DNA from: Lachnospiraceae bacterium
GTDB lineage: Bacteria; Bacillota; Clostridia; Lachnospirales; Lachnospiraceae
Length of the DNA stretch: 44,588 nucleotides
Assembly: GCA_021199655.1 (NCBI GenBank)
Contig: JAJQHQ010000054.1
Coordinates: forward strand, 1 to 44,588
Direction: 5' to 3'
Position 1 is the stretch's first letter. Each line of letters starts with the position of its first letter. A model generated the notes under the pieces. The model did no database searches and was not told the DNA's origin. It saw only the letters and a program-made list of their open reading frames with translations. Position numbers and translations under genes: made by a program. Positions 8,716 through 16,838 of this stretch are shown in pieces.

Positions 8716-9689
8716 AGATTTCATTTGTGATACCGTGCTACAATTCCTCTAAAAATATCGAAGGCGTCCTGAAGGAGATCAGGGACGCGATGGCGGCCCG
8801 CCCGGAGGTAGAATATGAGGTGGTGCTGGTCAATGACTGTTCGCCGGATAATACCGCAGCGGTGATCAGGGAACTGGCAAAAAAAGATGCCCATGTCATC
8901 GCGGTGGATCTGGCGAAAAATGTGGGGCAGCCTAACGCAATGCTGGCCGGGTTCCACTATGTGAGCGGGGATTATATCATGACCTCGGACGACGACGGGC
9001 AGACGCCGGTCGGACGGGTCTTTGATTTTCTGGAAGAGATCGAAAAGGGCTATGACGTGGTCTGCGCCCGCTATACAGAGCGGAATCAGCCTTCTTTTTT
9101 CCGCAGGCTTGGCTCTTCTTTGAACCGCGGGATGTCGGACTGGCTGATCGCGAAGCCGAAGGGCGTCTATATGTCGGCTTTTTTTATGGCGCGGCGTTTT
9201 GTCGTGGATGAGATGATCCGATACCAGCAGCCATATGCCTATACGTCCGGGCTGATCCTCCGTGTGACGCAGAATGTGGGAAACATCGATGTGGAGCAGC
9301 GGCTACGCTCAAGCGGCAGCTCCGGCTACACGGTTTCGAAGCTTCTGCGCCTCTGGATGAACGGGTTTACGGCCTTTTCCATCAAGCCGCTGCGCGTGGC
9401 GACGGCGGTGGGCATGACGCTTTCGATGCTGGGCTTTCTGGCGGCGCTCATCACTGTCATCCGAAAGCTGGTGGTGCCGGGGATTCAGGTCGGATGGAGC
9501 TCGCTGATTGCTGTCAACCTGTTTATCGGAGGCCTGATCCTGTTCTTTATGGGACTGATCGGCGAATATATTGGAAGAATTTATATGTGTATCAATGAGA
9601 CGCCGCAGTATGTGGTGAAGGAGGTTACGCGTCTTGAAGAATCCAAAGAGCAGACCAAAGAGCGATCCGGAGAACAGTCCGGAGAGTAA
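8712..9689 (+). CDS. ArnC/DPM1-like glycosyltransferase family 2 with two C-terminal TM helices
   Basis: A 325-residue polyprenyl-phosphate glycosyltransferase. The GT2 domain starts at residue 2 (KISFVIPCYNSSKNIEGVL) and shows VNDCSPDNT (about 41-48) and the metal-binding SDDDGQTP (about 92-99). Two helices follow near residues 235-260 and 265-292, with an RIYMCINETPQYVVKEV tail, as in ArnC, GtrB and CsbB. These enzymes load a sugar from a nucleotide donor onto undecaprenyl phosphate at the inner membrane face. The TTG start overlaps the preceding stop (TTGA) behind AGGGAGG. The C-terminus adds a Glu/Lys/Ser-rich tail (EESKEQTKERSGEQSGE) that overlaps the start of the next gene. Confidence 0.85.
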   Translation: MKISFVIPCYNSSKNIEGVLKEIRDAMAARPEVEYEVVLVNDCSPDNTAAVIRELAKKDAHVIAVDLAKNVGQPNAMLAGFHYVSGDYIMTSDDDGQTPVGRVFDFLEEIEKGYDVVCARYTERNQPSFFRRLGSSLNRGMSDWLIAKPKGVYMSAFFMARRFVVDEMIRYQQPYAYTSGLILRVTQNVGNIDVEQRLRSSGSSGYTVSKLLRLWMNGFTAFSIKPLRVATAVGMTLSMLGFLAALITVIRKLVVPGIQVGWSSLIAVNLFIGGLILFFMGLIGEYIGRIYMCINETPQYVVKEVTRLEESKEQTKERSGEQSGE

Positions 9690-10080
9690 TTCAAAGAGTA
9701 ATCCGGCGGGCAGTCGGACAGGAAAAGCCGGCATTAACTGGCGGCATATCCTCATGCTTCAGGTCATCGTGTTTGTCTATTCGATGATCAGTATGCTGTC
9801 CAAACAGGTATCTTCGCTGATCTCGGCGAACGGTCTTTTTTCCTGGCAGACGATCTGCGGTGTAGGAGGCGTTTTCCTGGCGCTGGCCATTTACGCCTTT
9901 TTCTGGCAGAAAATCTTAAAAAAAGTAGATCTTTCCGTGGCTTATGCCAACAAGGCAGTGGGGCTTCTCTGGACGCTGCTGTGGTCAAGCCTGATGTTTC
10001 AGGAGAAGATCAGCGCAGGAAATGTCTTGGGGCTTGTGATCATCTGTGCGGGCGTACTGGTGGTGACGGGCAATGAGTGA
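9634..10080 (+). CDS. EamA/SMR-type four-helix membrane protein, ArnE-like flippase half
   Basis: A 148-residue protein with a hydrophilic Ser/Pro/Lys-rich leader (about 33 residues) followed by four hydrophobic helices. It ends GNVLGLVIICAGVLVVTGNE, typical of EamA/SMR and ArnE/ArnF subunits, which move undecaprenyl-phosphate-sugar across the membrane as pairs. The TTG at 9634 has AAGGAGGT nine bases upstream, so the gene begins 56 bp inside the glycosyltransferase gene. A second small SMR-like gene follows, as expected for a heterodimer. The low-complexity N-terminal leader is not usual for the family. Confidence 0.7.
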   Translation: MKNPKSRPKSDPENSPESNSKSNPAGSRTGKAGINWRHILMLQVIVFVYSMISMLSKQVSSLISANGLFSWQTICGVGGVFLALAIYAFFWQKILKKVDLSVAYANKAVGLLWTLLWSSLMFQEKISAGNVLGLVIICAGVLVVTGNE

Positions 10081-10183
10081 TGCAGGATGCGTGCATACTG
10101 GTGATGGCGCAATGCAGGATGCGCGCATACTGGTGATGACGGGCAATGCAGGATGCGTGCATATTGGTGGTGACGAAAAATGA
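10057..10183 (+). repeat. tandem repeat of about 34 bp joining two SMR genes
   Basis: Three units begin at 10081, 10113 and 10147 (32-34 bp, each opening TGCAGGATGCG). A partial unit, CTGGTGGTGACGGGCAATG, is the 3' end of the upstream coding region. The last unit supplies the GGTGGTGACGAAAAATG that starts the next gene. The array therefore arose by duplication of the junction between the two genes. Confidence 0.85.
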
Positions 10184-10524
10184 ATAACACGTATGTATTA
10201 TTGATGGTGCTGGCGGCGTTTCTGGCGGCGGTATCCCAGGTGCTTCTGAAGGTGAGCGCGGGCCGCGAACACAAGGGGCTTCTCGGAGAATATCTGAACG
10301 GATATGTGATCACGGGCTATGGTCTGCTGGCGCTGAGCCTTCTGATGAATATGTGGGCCTATCAGGGCGTCGAATACCGGTTCGGACCGGTAATCAACGC
10401 GGTCAGCTATGTGTTTGTCCTGATCCTGGGACGGCTGTTTCTGAAAGAAAAGATCACAGCGAGGAAGCTGCTGGGCAATGTGCTGATCATCGGCGGAATC
10501 GTTGTGTATGTGATGTGGAGCTGA
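10180..10524 (+). CDS. EamA/SMR-type four-helix membrane protein, ArnF-like flippase half
   Basis: A 114-residue protein with four predicted helices and no soluble domain. The motif VEYRFGPVINAVSYVFVLI followed by LFLKEKITARKLLGNVLIIG resembles the conserved end of EmrE/ArnF-type transporters. It is the likely partner of the preceding gene. The start is the ATG at the end of the tandem repeat; its ribosome site (GGTGGTGA) is weak, which may make it depend on translation of the upstream gene. Confidence 0.75.
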   Translation: MNNTYVLLMVLAAFLAAVSQVLLKVSAGREHKGLLGEYLNGYVITGYGLLALSLLMNMWAYQGVEYRFGPVINAVSYVFVLILGRLFLKEKITARKLLGNVLIIGGIVVYVMWS

Positions 10525-10582
10525 TCTGTCGGCGTGTCTGACAGTGGATGCCGACGTGAACAGATAAGGAGGCGAGCCGGGA

Positions 10583-11683
10583 GTGGAGTCTTTTACAAGA
10601 AAAGATACAAGGATCTGTAAAGGAATCGCGGTGATCCTGCTGATCGTTCACCACAGTGTGGCGGTGCTGGCAGCGACGACCTTTTTATCGGGCACAGAGA
10701 TCATGAGCCAGGCGGTTTCTCTGACAAAGCTGTGCGTCGGTATTTTTTCGGTCTTAAGCGGTTATGGGCTCTACTGTTCGTTTGACCGGAAAGAAGAAAA
10801 ATCGGTCAGAACTGCGGCCGGATTCGTGGGAAACCATCTGCTGAAGATCTATTCGGTGTTCTGGCTTACGGCGGCCTTCCTGTTCGCTGCGGTGCTGCTT
10901 TCCGGAAGGACGCCTGCGGATCTCTACGGAGAGCACGCGGCGGCATCCTTCGTGCTGGATATGTTGGGCCTGTCGTGGCTTACGGGAACCGGTATGTTCG
11001 TGAACTCATGGTGGTATATTACTCTGATTCTCGTTGACTATATTCTGTTCCCTGTGTTATACTTTCTGCTAAAAAGATTGAATATTTTTCTCGTCTGGCT
11101 TCTTATATTCACAGCGCTGCTGATACCGGCGGTCTGCGGGGAGAACAATGTGGCTGTTTACAGCTTTTTTTTCCTGTACGGCATGATCTTTGCCCGGCTC
11201 GATCTGTTTACCCGGCTGCTTGATCTTCCGAAGGATGGGGAGAAAAGACCCGGATTTGGGGTGCTTCTTTGTCTGCTGTATGCGGGGATATTATTTTTGC
11301 TGTGTGTGATCCGTCAAACTGCCGGTTCCGGCTGGAAGGTGCAGTATTATATGGACTGGCTGATCAGTGCGGTGCTGATCGCGCTTGTAAGCCGGTGCGT
11401 GCATATGCTCCGCTGGCGCCGGCGCGGGCCGTTGGAGTTTCTGGGCGAGTATTCATTTGAAATCTATCTGGTGCACGGGACCATCCTGAAATATTTCAGC
11501 GGTTTTGTGTACCGGGATTTTTTCTGGGGGCATGTGATCCTGCGCCTGCTGATCGCTTCTGCCGTCTGCGGCTGGCTGATCCGCCGGGTGGAGATCCTGC
11601 TGCATCTTCCCGGAACGAGAAGGCTTCTGCCACATATCTCTGGAGACGGAGGAGAAAAAGAGTCGGTAAATGAAAAGAAATAA
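10583..11683 (+). CDS. acyltransferase family 3 membrane protein
   Basis: A 366-residue integral membrane acyltransferase (OafA/WecH/NolL group). The opening TRICKGIAVILLIVHHSVAV contains the conserved histidine pair of helix 1. About ten further helices follow, and FLGEYSFEIYLVHGTIL (about 290-306) is the usual late signature. These enzymes move acetyl, succinyl or similar groups onto sugars exposed at the cell surface. The GTG at 10583 is preceded by AAGGAGG at ten bases. It suggests that the product of the run is further acylated after export. Confidence 0.8.
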   Translation: MESFTRKDTRICKGIAVILLIVHHSVAVLAATTFLSGTEIMSQAVSLTKLCVGIFSVLSGYGLYCSFDRKEEKSVRTAAGFVGNHLLKIYSVFWLTAAFLFAAVLLSGRTPADLYGEHAAASFVLDMLGLSWLTGTGMFVNSWWYITLILVDYILFPVLYFLLKRLNIFLVWLLIFTALLIPAVCGENNVAVYSFFFLYGMIFARLDLFTRLLDLPKDGEKRPGFGVLLCLLYAGILFLLCVIRQTAGSGWKVQYYMDWLISAVLIALVSRCVHMLRWRRRGPLEFLGEYSFEIYLVHGTILKYFSGFVYRDFFWGHVILRLLIASAVCGWLIRRVEILLHLPGTRRLLPHISGDGGEKESVNEKK

Positions 11684-11741
11684 AAGCATGCAGTAATAAA
11701 ATAAAAGCCGCATGAAAGAAAGGAATTAATGGGAAATAAAA

Positions 11742-12971
11742 ATGGAAAGTAAGAGGAACAGACCTACGATGCAGATCAGCGACCGGGTGAAGGAGATTCC
11801 GGAAGCACTTTCTATTTATATAAATAATATTGTTTATCAGATCCAGCGGCAGGGGGAGGATGTCACGGTTCTTTCCCTTGGTGAGGCATATTTTGATATT
11901 CCGTACTTTGGTTTTGACAATCTGAATATCCGTAAGGGCTGCCATTATTCGGAGAGCCGTGGGCTGCCGGAGCTCCGGGAAAAGATTGCCGGGTATTATA
12001 AGGAGCGCTACGGTGCTGCGGTGGACGCAGACCGGGAAGTGCTGATCTCAGCGGGGTCGAAGCCGCTGATTTTTATGGCGCTGCAGGCGGTGCTGAATTC
12101 CGGTGATGAAGTGCTGCTCCATGAACCGGCCTGGCTGAGCTATTCGACGCAGATTAAGCTGGCCGGAGGGGAACCGCGGTATATCCCGTGCGACTGCCCG
12201 GTGGAGCGGTTTGCGGACTATATCGGCGAAAAGACGCGGGTCCTGATCCTCAACAACCCGAACAATCCGGCCGGACGTGTTTACACGCGGCAGGAGCTGA
12301 GCCTTTTGTATCAGGAATTCCGCTCCAGAGGGGTGTATCTGCTGGTCGATGAGGCTTACAGTGATTTTGTTCAGGACGGCAGCTTTGCGTCCATGGCGCA
12401 GCTGGTACCGGACCGGGACGGCCTGATCGTGGTGAATTCTTTGTCCAAGAATCTGGGGATTTCCGGCTGGAGAGTCGGCTACGTGATCGCGCAGCCGGAG
12501 CTTATTTTCCATATCCTGAAGCTGAATCAGCATCTGATCACCTGCGCTCCGACCCTGCTTTTGATGTATCTGGCTGAGCATTTTGACGAGATGCTGGAAG
12601 CAACGCTTCCGCAGGCACGTCAGGTGACCGGCCGGCGCTGCGAAATTGAGCGCTACGCGAGGAGCAAAGGACTTGCGACGATGGGAGGCAGCGCGACGTT
12701 TTATCTGTTTGTCAGCATTGGCTCCTATCGGTATTCCTCACTTGATTTTGCGATGTATCTTTTGTTCCGCTATCATATTTCCGTGGTGCCGGGTTCCGCC
12801 TATGGCGAGAGCACGGAGCGTTATGTGCGGCTCAGCGTCGGTACGGAGCCGGACGAGGAAATCTGCAGGGCGATCGACATCATCCATGATGTGTCGGTAT
12901 CGCAGGAGTATGACGGTGTACTGATTGAGGAGAGCCTGCAAAAATACGGGATTGAGCGGTTTTGCGAGTGA
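11742..12971 (+). CDS. class I/II PLP-dependent aminotransferase
   Basis: A 409-residue AspC-like enzyme. HYSESRGLPELREKIAGYY (about 67-85) is the substrate-side signature, ILNNPNNPAGRVY (about 168-180) binds the cofactor ring, LVDEAYSDF holds the Asp/Tyr pair, and SLSKNLGISGWRVGY carries the Schiff-base lysine (about residue 232) and the phosphate-binding Arg. Length is normal. GGGAAATAAAA precedes the ATG; the methionine eleven residues later (MQISDRV) is an alternative start. It shares direction with the surface cluster and may supply an amino acid or aminated intermediate for it, but a housekeeping role is equally possible. Confidence 0.85.
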   Translation: MESKRNRPTMQISDRVKEIPEALSIYINNIVYQIQRQGEDVTVLSLGEAYFDIPYFGFDNLNIRKGCHYSESRGLPELREKIAGYYKERYGAAVDADREVLISAGSKPLIFMALQAVLNSGDEVLLHEPAWLSYSTQIKLAGGEPRYIPCDCPVERFADYIGEKTRVLILNNPNNPAGRVYTRQELSLLYQEFRSRGVYLLVDEAYSDFVQDGSFASMAQLVPDRDGLIVVNSLSKNLGISGWRVGYVIAQPELIFHILKLNQHLITCAPTLLLMYLAEHFDEMLEATLPQARQVTGRRCEIERYARSKGLATMGGSATFYLFVSIGSYRYSSLDFAMYLLFRYHISVVPGSAYGESTERYVRLSVGTEPDEEICRAIDIIHDVSVSQEYDGVLIEESLQKYGIERFCE

Positions 12972-12989
12972 GAGAAAGAAAAGGGAAAC

Positions 12990-13868
12990 ATGAAAAACAT
13001 TGCGATTGTGACGGACAGCAACAGCGGCATCACGCAGCAGGAAGCAAAAGAGCTGGGGATTTATGTGATTCCGATGCCGTTTTATATTAATGGGGAAGTG
13101 TTTTTTGAGGATATCAATCTGACACAGGAGGAATTTTATCAGCATCTGGCTGACGGGGCGGAGATTTCGACCTCCATGCCGGCGGTCGGCGACGTGACAG
13201 ACCTGTGGGATTCTCTTTTAAAAGAATATGATGAGGTTGTGCATATCCCGATGTCGAGCGGCTTAAGCAGTACCTGCAGCACAGCCATGATGCTGGCCGA
13301 GGATTACGGCGACCGTGTGGTCGTGGTGGACAATAAGCGTATCTCTGTGACGCAGAAACAGGCGGCGCTGGACGCGAAGCGGATGGCGGCGCTGGGATGG
13401 GATGCGGCCCGCATCCGTGCAAAGCTGCTCGAGACCATGTATGACGCGAGTATCTATATCACGCTGGATACGCTTTATTATCTGAAAAAAGGCGGGCGTG
13501 TGACGCCTGCCGTGGCGGCGATCGGGACGCTGCTGCGCATCAAACCGGTGCTGCAGATCCAGGGAGACAAGCTCGACTCCTTTGCCAACGCGCGGACGAA
13601 AAAAGCGGCGCGCACGATCATGCTGGACGCCCTGCGCAAGGACATCCGGGAGCGCTTTGGCGCGGAAGAGAAGATGGAGGATATCCAGATCGCGATGGCC
13701 TATACGGGCGGATATACGGAGGAAGTGCAGGCCTGGAGACATGAGCTGGAGGCGGCCTTCCCGGGAAACGCACCGGAGATGCTTGCCGACCCGCTCTCCC
13801 TTTCCGTATCCTGCCACATCGGCCCCGGCGCGATCGGGTACGGATGTATGAAAAAACTTACTCTGTGA
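12990..13868 (+). CDS. DegV family fatty-acid-binding protein
   Basis: A 292-residue DegV/FakB-like protein. Fatty-acid binding motifs are present: IVTDSNSGI (about 5-13), ISTSMPAVGD (about 58-67), SSGLSSTCSTA (about 90-100) and CHIGPGAIGYG near the C-terminus. FakB-type proteins present bound fatty acids to FakA kinase for phospholipid synthesis; no fakA is in this window. It starts 18 bp after the aminotransferase stop, behind AAAGGGAA, and its last 11 bp overlap the convergent DUF885 gene. Confidence 0.85.
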   Translation: MKNIAIVTDSNSGITQQEAKELGIYVIPMPFYINGEVFFEDINLTQEEFYQHLADGAEISTSMPAVGDVTDLWDSLLKEYDEVVHIPMSSGLSSTCSTAMMLAEDYGDRVVVVDNKRISVTQKQAALDAKRMAALGWDAARIRAKLLETMYDASIYITLDTLYYLKKGGRVTPAVAAIGTLLRIKPVLQIQGDKLDSFANARTKKAARTIMLDALRKDIRERFGAEEKMEDIQIAMAYTGGYTEEVQAWRHELEAAFPGNAPEMLADPLSLSVSCHIGPGAIGYGCMKKLTL

Positions 13869-15879
13869 GCCGTGCAATACACTGCTCCTCCAGAATATCA
13901 AACGGAGCCGGACCGGTCTCCAGAACGGCCTGATGAAATGCTTTCAGCGTAAAGCCGCTGATCGTTTCCGACAGCGTATCACGCAGTGAGACAAAGTTCA
14001 GATAGCCGACATAATACTGCAGATAGTTTGCAGGTGCTTCCAGGATGGCGGTATAAAGGGATTCCGCCGTGCTTTCCGAGAAGCCGAGCCGTGTAAGGAA
14101 GGCGCTGACTTCTTCGGGCGTGTAGCCGCGGTAGTGGATCCCGATGTCCAGCAGCGAGGCGAGGCCGAGCGTGAAAGAGCGGTTGAGCTGACTTATTGAT
14201 GCGGTGAGTGCGGAATCGCTCATACTGTCTGTGTTGATGTTTTCGTAGCCCGTGCCGGAGGTATCTGCATTGCCAGAGCCGCTGCCGGAGGCGCCCGCAC
14301 TGCCTGCATACGTGCCGAAATTGCCGGTGCCGGAATCCGTTCCGGATTCGTATCCGGCATAGAGCGAGTAGGCGTACATCTCCACATAAGTGGCCCAGCC
14401 TTCGGTGTAGCCGCCGACATCCAGAAGGTGCCGGATCAGGTCGGGCGACTGCGAGGCAAAATAAACATTCTGATAGAGGTGGCCGGGATAGCCCTCGTGG
14501 GCGAGAGTGGTATAGAGATCCAGCCCGGAATATCCGCTTGCCGGATTGATGTAAATCACATTGGTCGTGTAGTCGTCAATCGCGGGGCTTAGATAGAAAG
14601 CCGGACTTAAATACTCCTGCAGCGATTCATGGACGTATTTGATCTCGTAAGAGACGCTCGGCAGAAGCGGAAAATCATCCGTGATCTTCGCACGCAGATC
14701 CTCGAGCATGGAGGAGGCGCTGTTATCTGCCGTGCCTTCTGAATCACGGTAATCTGCCGGATCATCGGTATCTGCACCGGCGCTTTCTTCCAGCAGCTCC
14801 TGCATGGCGGCATAGTCCGCGACCATCTGTGCCTTGATCTGCTCTTCAATTTCCTCAATGCTGCGGCTGTCGCCGACCTGGCTTTTCACCAGATATTCGT
14901 AATATTCCTGCCCGTCCGGGTAATAATACAGCCCCATCTCATTCGTCCCTGTATCCTCAAGCTCAGCGAGGCCTGCGGCCAGCGCACGATACGCGGGCAG
15001 CACATAGCCGGTCAGGATCGTTTTGTTCTGCTCTTTATATGCGATCTTTTCATCGGCAGTCAGATTGGTGACTGCGTCGATTTTTTCATCAAAGATTTCA
15101 AGCAGATAGTGGTATTCTTCGCCCGCGGCAAAATCCAGACACTGTTCGATCACATCAAGCGCACAGTCACTGCTCATAAACAGCCCGGCGTCGGATTTAT
15201 CCTGCTCGAATTCCAGGATCGAGTCAAAATAATCCGGAACCTGCGCAAGCAGCGCAAGATAGTCCTCGATATCGCCTTTCGTGTGGAACGCATATTCTGC
15301 CAGAAGGATCGGCAGCTGCGCCTGTACGCCGAGCGTGGGGCCGAGCGGTTCGTCGTATAGCAGAAGCTCCGCTGCACCCAGCTCCGTTTCCAGGTAATTC
15401 AGAAAAATATCGTAGGTGAGCTGTCTCTTAGAGGACAGTTTTTCATAATCAAATTTCAGAAGCGCTTCAAGATCATTTTCCAGAGCCGCGTAAGAAGCTT
15501 CCCGGGCTTCTGTTGAGGCGCTGCCGAGAGACACTTCGGCATCCTCCAGTCCGTACGAGGCCGGATCCGCGACCAGATAATGAAGGTTCAGCGTATTTCC
15601 CGACAGCTCGCTGCGGAAGACATTTTCGGTAAACGTGACGAAACGCTCCTCCTCCGACTGGAGAAAGGCGGGAGGATGCGTGAAAACATGACAGAGGGCA
15701 AGAGTGATCACAGCGGCAATGACCGCCGGGGCAAACAGGCGGAAAATGCGGGCAGCGCGGCTTGCACTGTCGGTTCGATTTGCGCGGCCGGTCCGCCTGC
15801 TCTGATAAGTGGAAACATTTGTGAAAGAATCAGCGGAAGGAGCACTGGTTTCCTCAGAATAAAAAAATTTACGCGGCAT
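13858..15879 (-). CDS. DUF885 family membrane-anchored metallopeptidase-like protein
   Basis: A 673-residue protein. One hydrophobic segment (about residues 45-60, FAPAVIAAVITLALC) after a basic stretch anchors it outside the membrane. The DUF885 hallmark, LAHEGYPGHLYQ (about residue 460), supplies an HExxxGH-like zinc site of this peptidase-like family. A Gly/Ser/Thr-rich insert of nearly 50 residues (about 510-556) and an Asp/Ser-rich one (about 365-390) are unusual. The ATG at 15879 is preferred over an upstream TTG at 15906 because GGAG lies nine bases before it. Its upstream region is shared with the divergent hicAB promoter. Substrate unknown. Confidence 0.8.
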   Translation of the reverse strand: MPRKFFYSEETSAPSADSFTNVSTYQSRRTGRANRTDSASRAARIFRLFAPAVIAAVITLALCHVFTHPPAFLQSEEERFVTFTENVFRSELSGNTLNLHYLVADPASYGLEDAEVSLGSASTEAREASYAALENDLEALLKFDYEKLSSKRQLTYDIFLNYLETELGAAELLLYDEPLGPTLGVQAQLPILLAEYAFHTKGDIEDYLALLAQVPDYFDSILEFEQDKSDAGLFMSSDCALDVIEQCLDFAAGEEYHYLLEIFDEKIDAVTNLTADEKIAYKEQNKTILTGYVLPAYRALAAGLAELEDTGTNEMGLYYYPDGQEYYEYLVKSQVGDSRSIEEIEEQIKAQMVADYAAMQELLEESAGADTDDPADYRDSEGTADNSASSMLEDLRAKITDDFPLLPSVSYEIKYVHESLQEYLSPAFYLSPAIDDYTTNVIYINPASGYSGLDLYTTLAHEGYPGHLYQNVYFASQSPDLIRHLLDVGGYTEGWATYVEMYAYSLYAGYESGTDSGTGNFGTYAGSAGASGSGSGNADTSGTGYENINTDSMSDSALTASISQLNRSFTLGLASLLDIGIHYRGYTPEEVSAFLTRLGFSESTAESLYTAILEAPANYLQYYVGYLNFVSLRDTLSETISGFTLKAFHQAVLETGPAPFDILEEQCIARLTE

Positions 15880-15938
15880 TGGAAGAACTCCGAAAAATAC
15901 GTTCAAAACAGTTTATGCGGAAGTCGGAAATTTATACA

Positions 15939-15967
15939 TTGACATACGTAATATTACGTAATATAAT
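15939..15967 (+). promoter_or_regulatory. hicAB promoter with palindromic operator in the spacer
   Basis: -35 TTGACA (15939-15944), a 17-bp spacer and -10 TATAAT (15962-15967). A perfect 16-bp palindrome, TACGTAATATTACGTA (15945-15960), fills the spacer. This is the expected place for an autorepressing antitoxin (HicB or HicA-HicB complex) to block RNA polymerase. It may also touch a weak divergent promoter of the DUF885 gene. Confidence 0.8.
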
Positions 15968-16000
15968 AAATTTGAATTCAAGAGGGGAGGTTTTGGAACG

Positions 16001-16189
16001 ATGCCAATGAAGCCTATTGATATGATTAAGCTGTTGAAGCAAAACGGCTTTATCACTATAAGTCAAAACGGCTCGCATGTAAAATTGCGAAATTCGGAGA
16101 CTGGCAGGCAGGTTATAGTTCCACTTCATAGTAAGGAAATGAAGAAAGGGACGGAACAGGATATTTTAAAACGGGCGGGGTTAAAATAA
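16001..16189 (+). CDS. hicA: HicA-type mRNA interferase toxin
   Basis: A 62-residue protein with the HicA double-stranded-RNA-binding-like fold: DMIKLLKQNGFITISQNGSH followed by VKLRNSETGRQVIVPLHSKE. The histidine of NGSHVKL is the family's catalytic residue. HicA toxins cleave mRNA when free of HicB. GGGGAGG lies about eleven bases before the ATG. It is followed at 32 bp by the antitoxin gene and preceded by a strong, probably autoregulated promoter. Confidence 0.9.
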   Translation: MPMKPIDMIKLLKQNGFITISQNGSHVKLRNSETGRQVIVPLHSKEMKKGTEQDILKRAGLK

Positions 16190-16221
16190 GCCCTGCAAAA
16201 TATAAAGGAGGATGCGAAACT

Positions 16222-16620
16222 ATGAAAAAGCTTTTTTATCCGGCGTTATTTCATCCGGCGGAAGAAGGAGGCTACTGGGTAACATTTCCAGATATTCCGG
16301 AATGTGTGACAGAAGGCGATGATATGGAGGAAGCATACAGCATGGCTGTAGATGCTTTGGGGTTAGCGTTGACAGAACGGATGAAAGAGAAAGAGGTTCT
16401 TCCGGAAGCATCAAAAGTAGAAGACATAACGGAAGACGGAACAGTTGTGGTCATACAGTTTGATCTGGCTGAATACAACCGTAAACACAATAGTAAGGCT
16501 GTAAAAAAGACCTTAAGCATTCCTGAATGGCTGAATGAAGAAGCGATGGCTGCAAGTATAAACTTCTCTCAGGTGCTGCAGGAAGCATTGATGGCAAAAT
16601 TGAGAGTAGCTGAATCATAA
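16222..16620 (+). CDS. hicB: HicB-type antitoxin
   Basis: A 132-residue antitoxin. The N-terminal HicB fold reads YPALFHPAEEGGYWVTFPDI then PECVTEGDDMEEA, the canonical YxAxFxxxxxGxxVxFPDxPGC pattern. The C-terminal part (TLSIPEWLNEEAMAASINFS) is a ribbon-helix-helix DNA-binding domain, which would recognise the palindrome in the promoter. AAAGGAGG precedes the ATG. Directly downstream begins a mobile repeat. Confidence 0.9.
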   Translation: MKKLFYPALFHPAEEGGYWVTFPDIPECVTEGDDMEEAYSMAVDALGLALTERMKEKEVLPEASKVEDITEDGTVVVIQFDLAEYNRKHNSKAVKKTLSIPEWLNEEAMAASINFSQVLQEALMAKLRVAES

Positions 16621-16658
16621 TGTGAACTGTAAAAAATGTATTCATATGAGAAACAATT

Positions 16659-16792
16659 GTAATTATCAGGACAGGTCTTCGCACCTGCTGCGAAGACCGT
16701 ATGAAAACGATTAACATGTGGGGAAAAGCCTCATCGCGCAGCGATTTTAAATAGGCTTTTCCCTCGTAACTGTGAAGGTACTGAACAGTTAC
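16659..16792 (+). mobile_element. MITE copy 1, 134 bp, with perfect 8-bp target duplication
   Basis: The left end is GTAATTATCAGG and the right end CTGAACAGTTAC. Inside are three hairpins: GTCTTCGCA/TGCGAAGAC, a GGGGAAAAGCC/GGCTTTTCCC stem enclosing ATCGC/GCGAT, and the terminal TAACTGT/ACAGTTA. AAACAATT occurs at 16651-16658 and again at 16793-16800, an 8-bp direct duplication. It lies between hicB and the MATE gene. Confidence 0.85.
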
Positions 16793-16838
16793 AAACAATT
16801 CATCAAAAGCGTGCGCAGGGAGTAAATTTCGAAACAAC

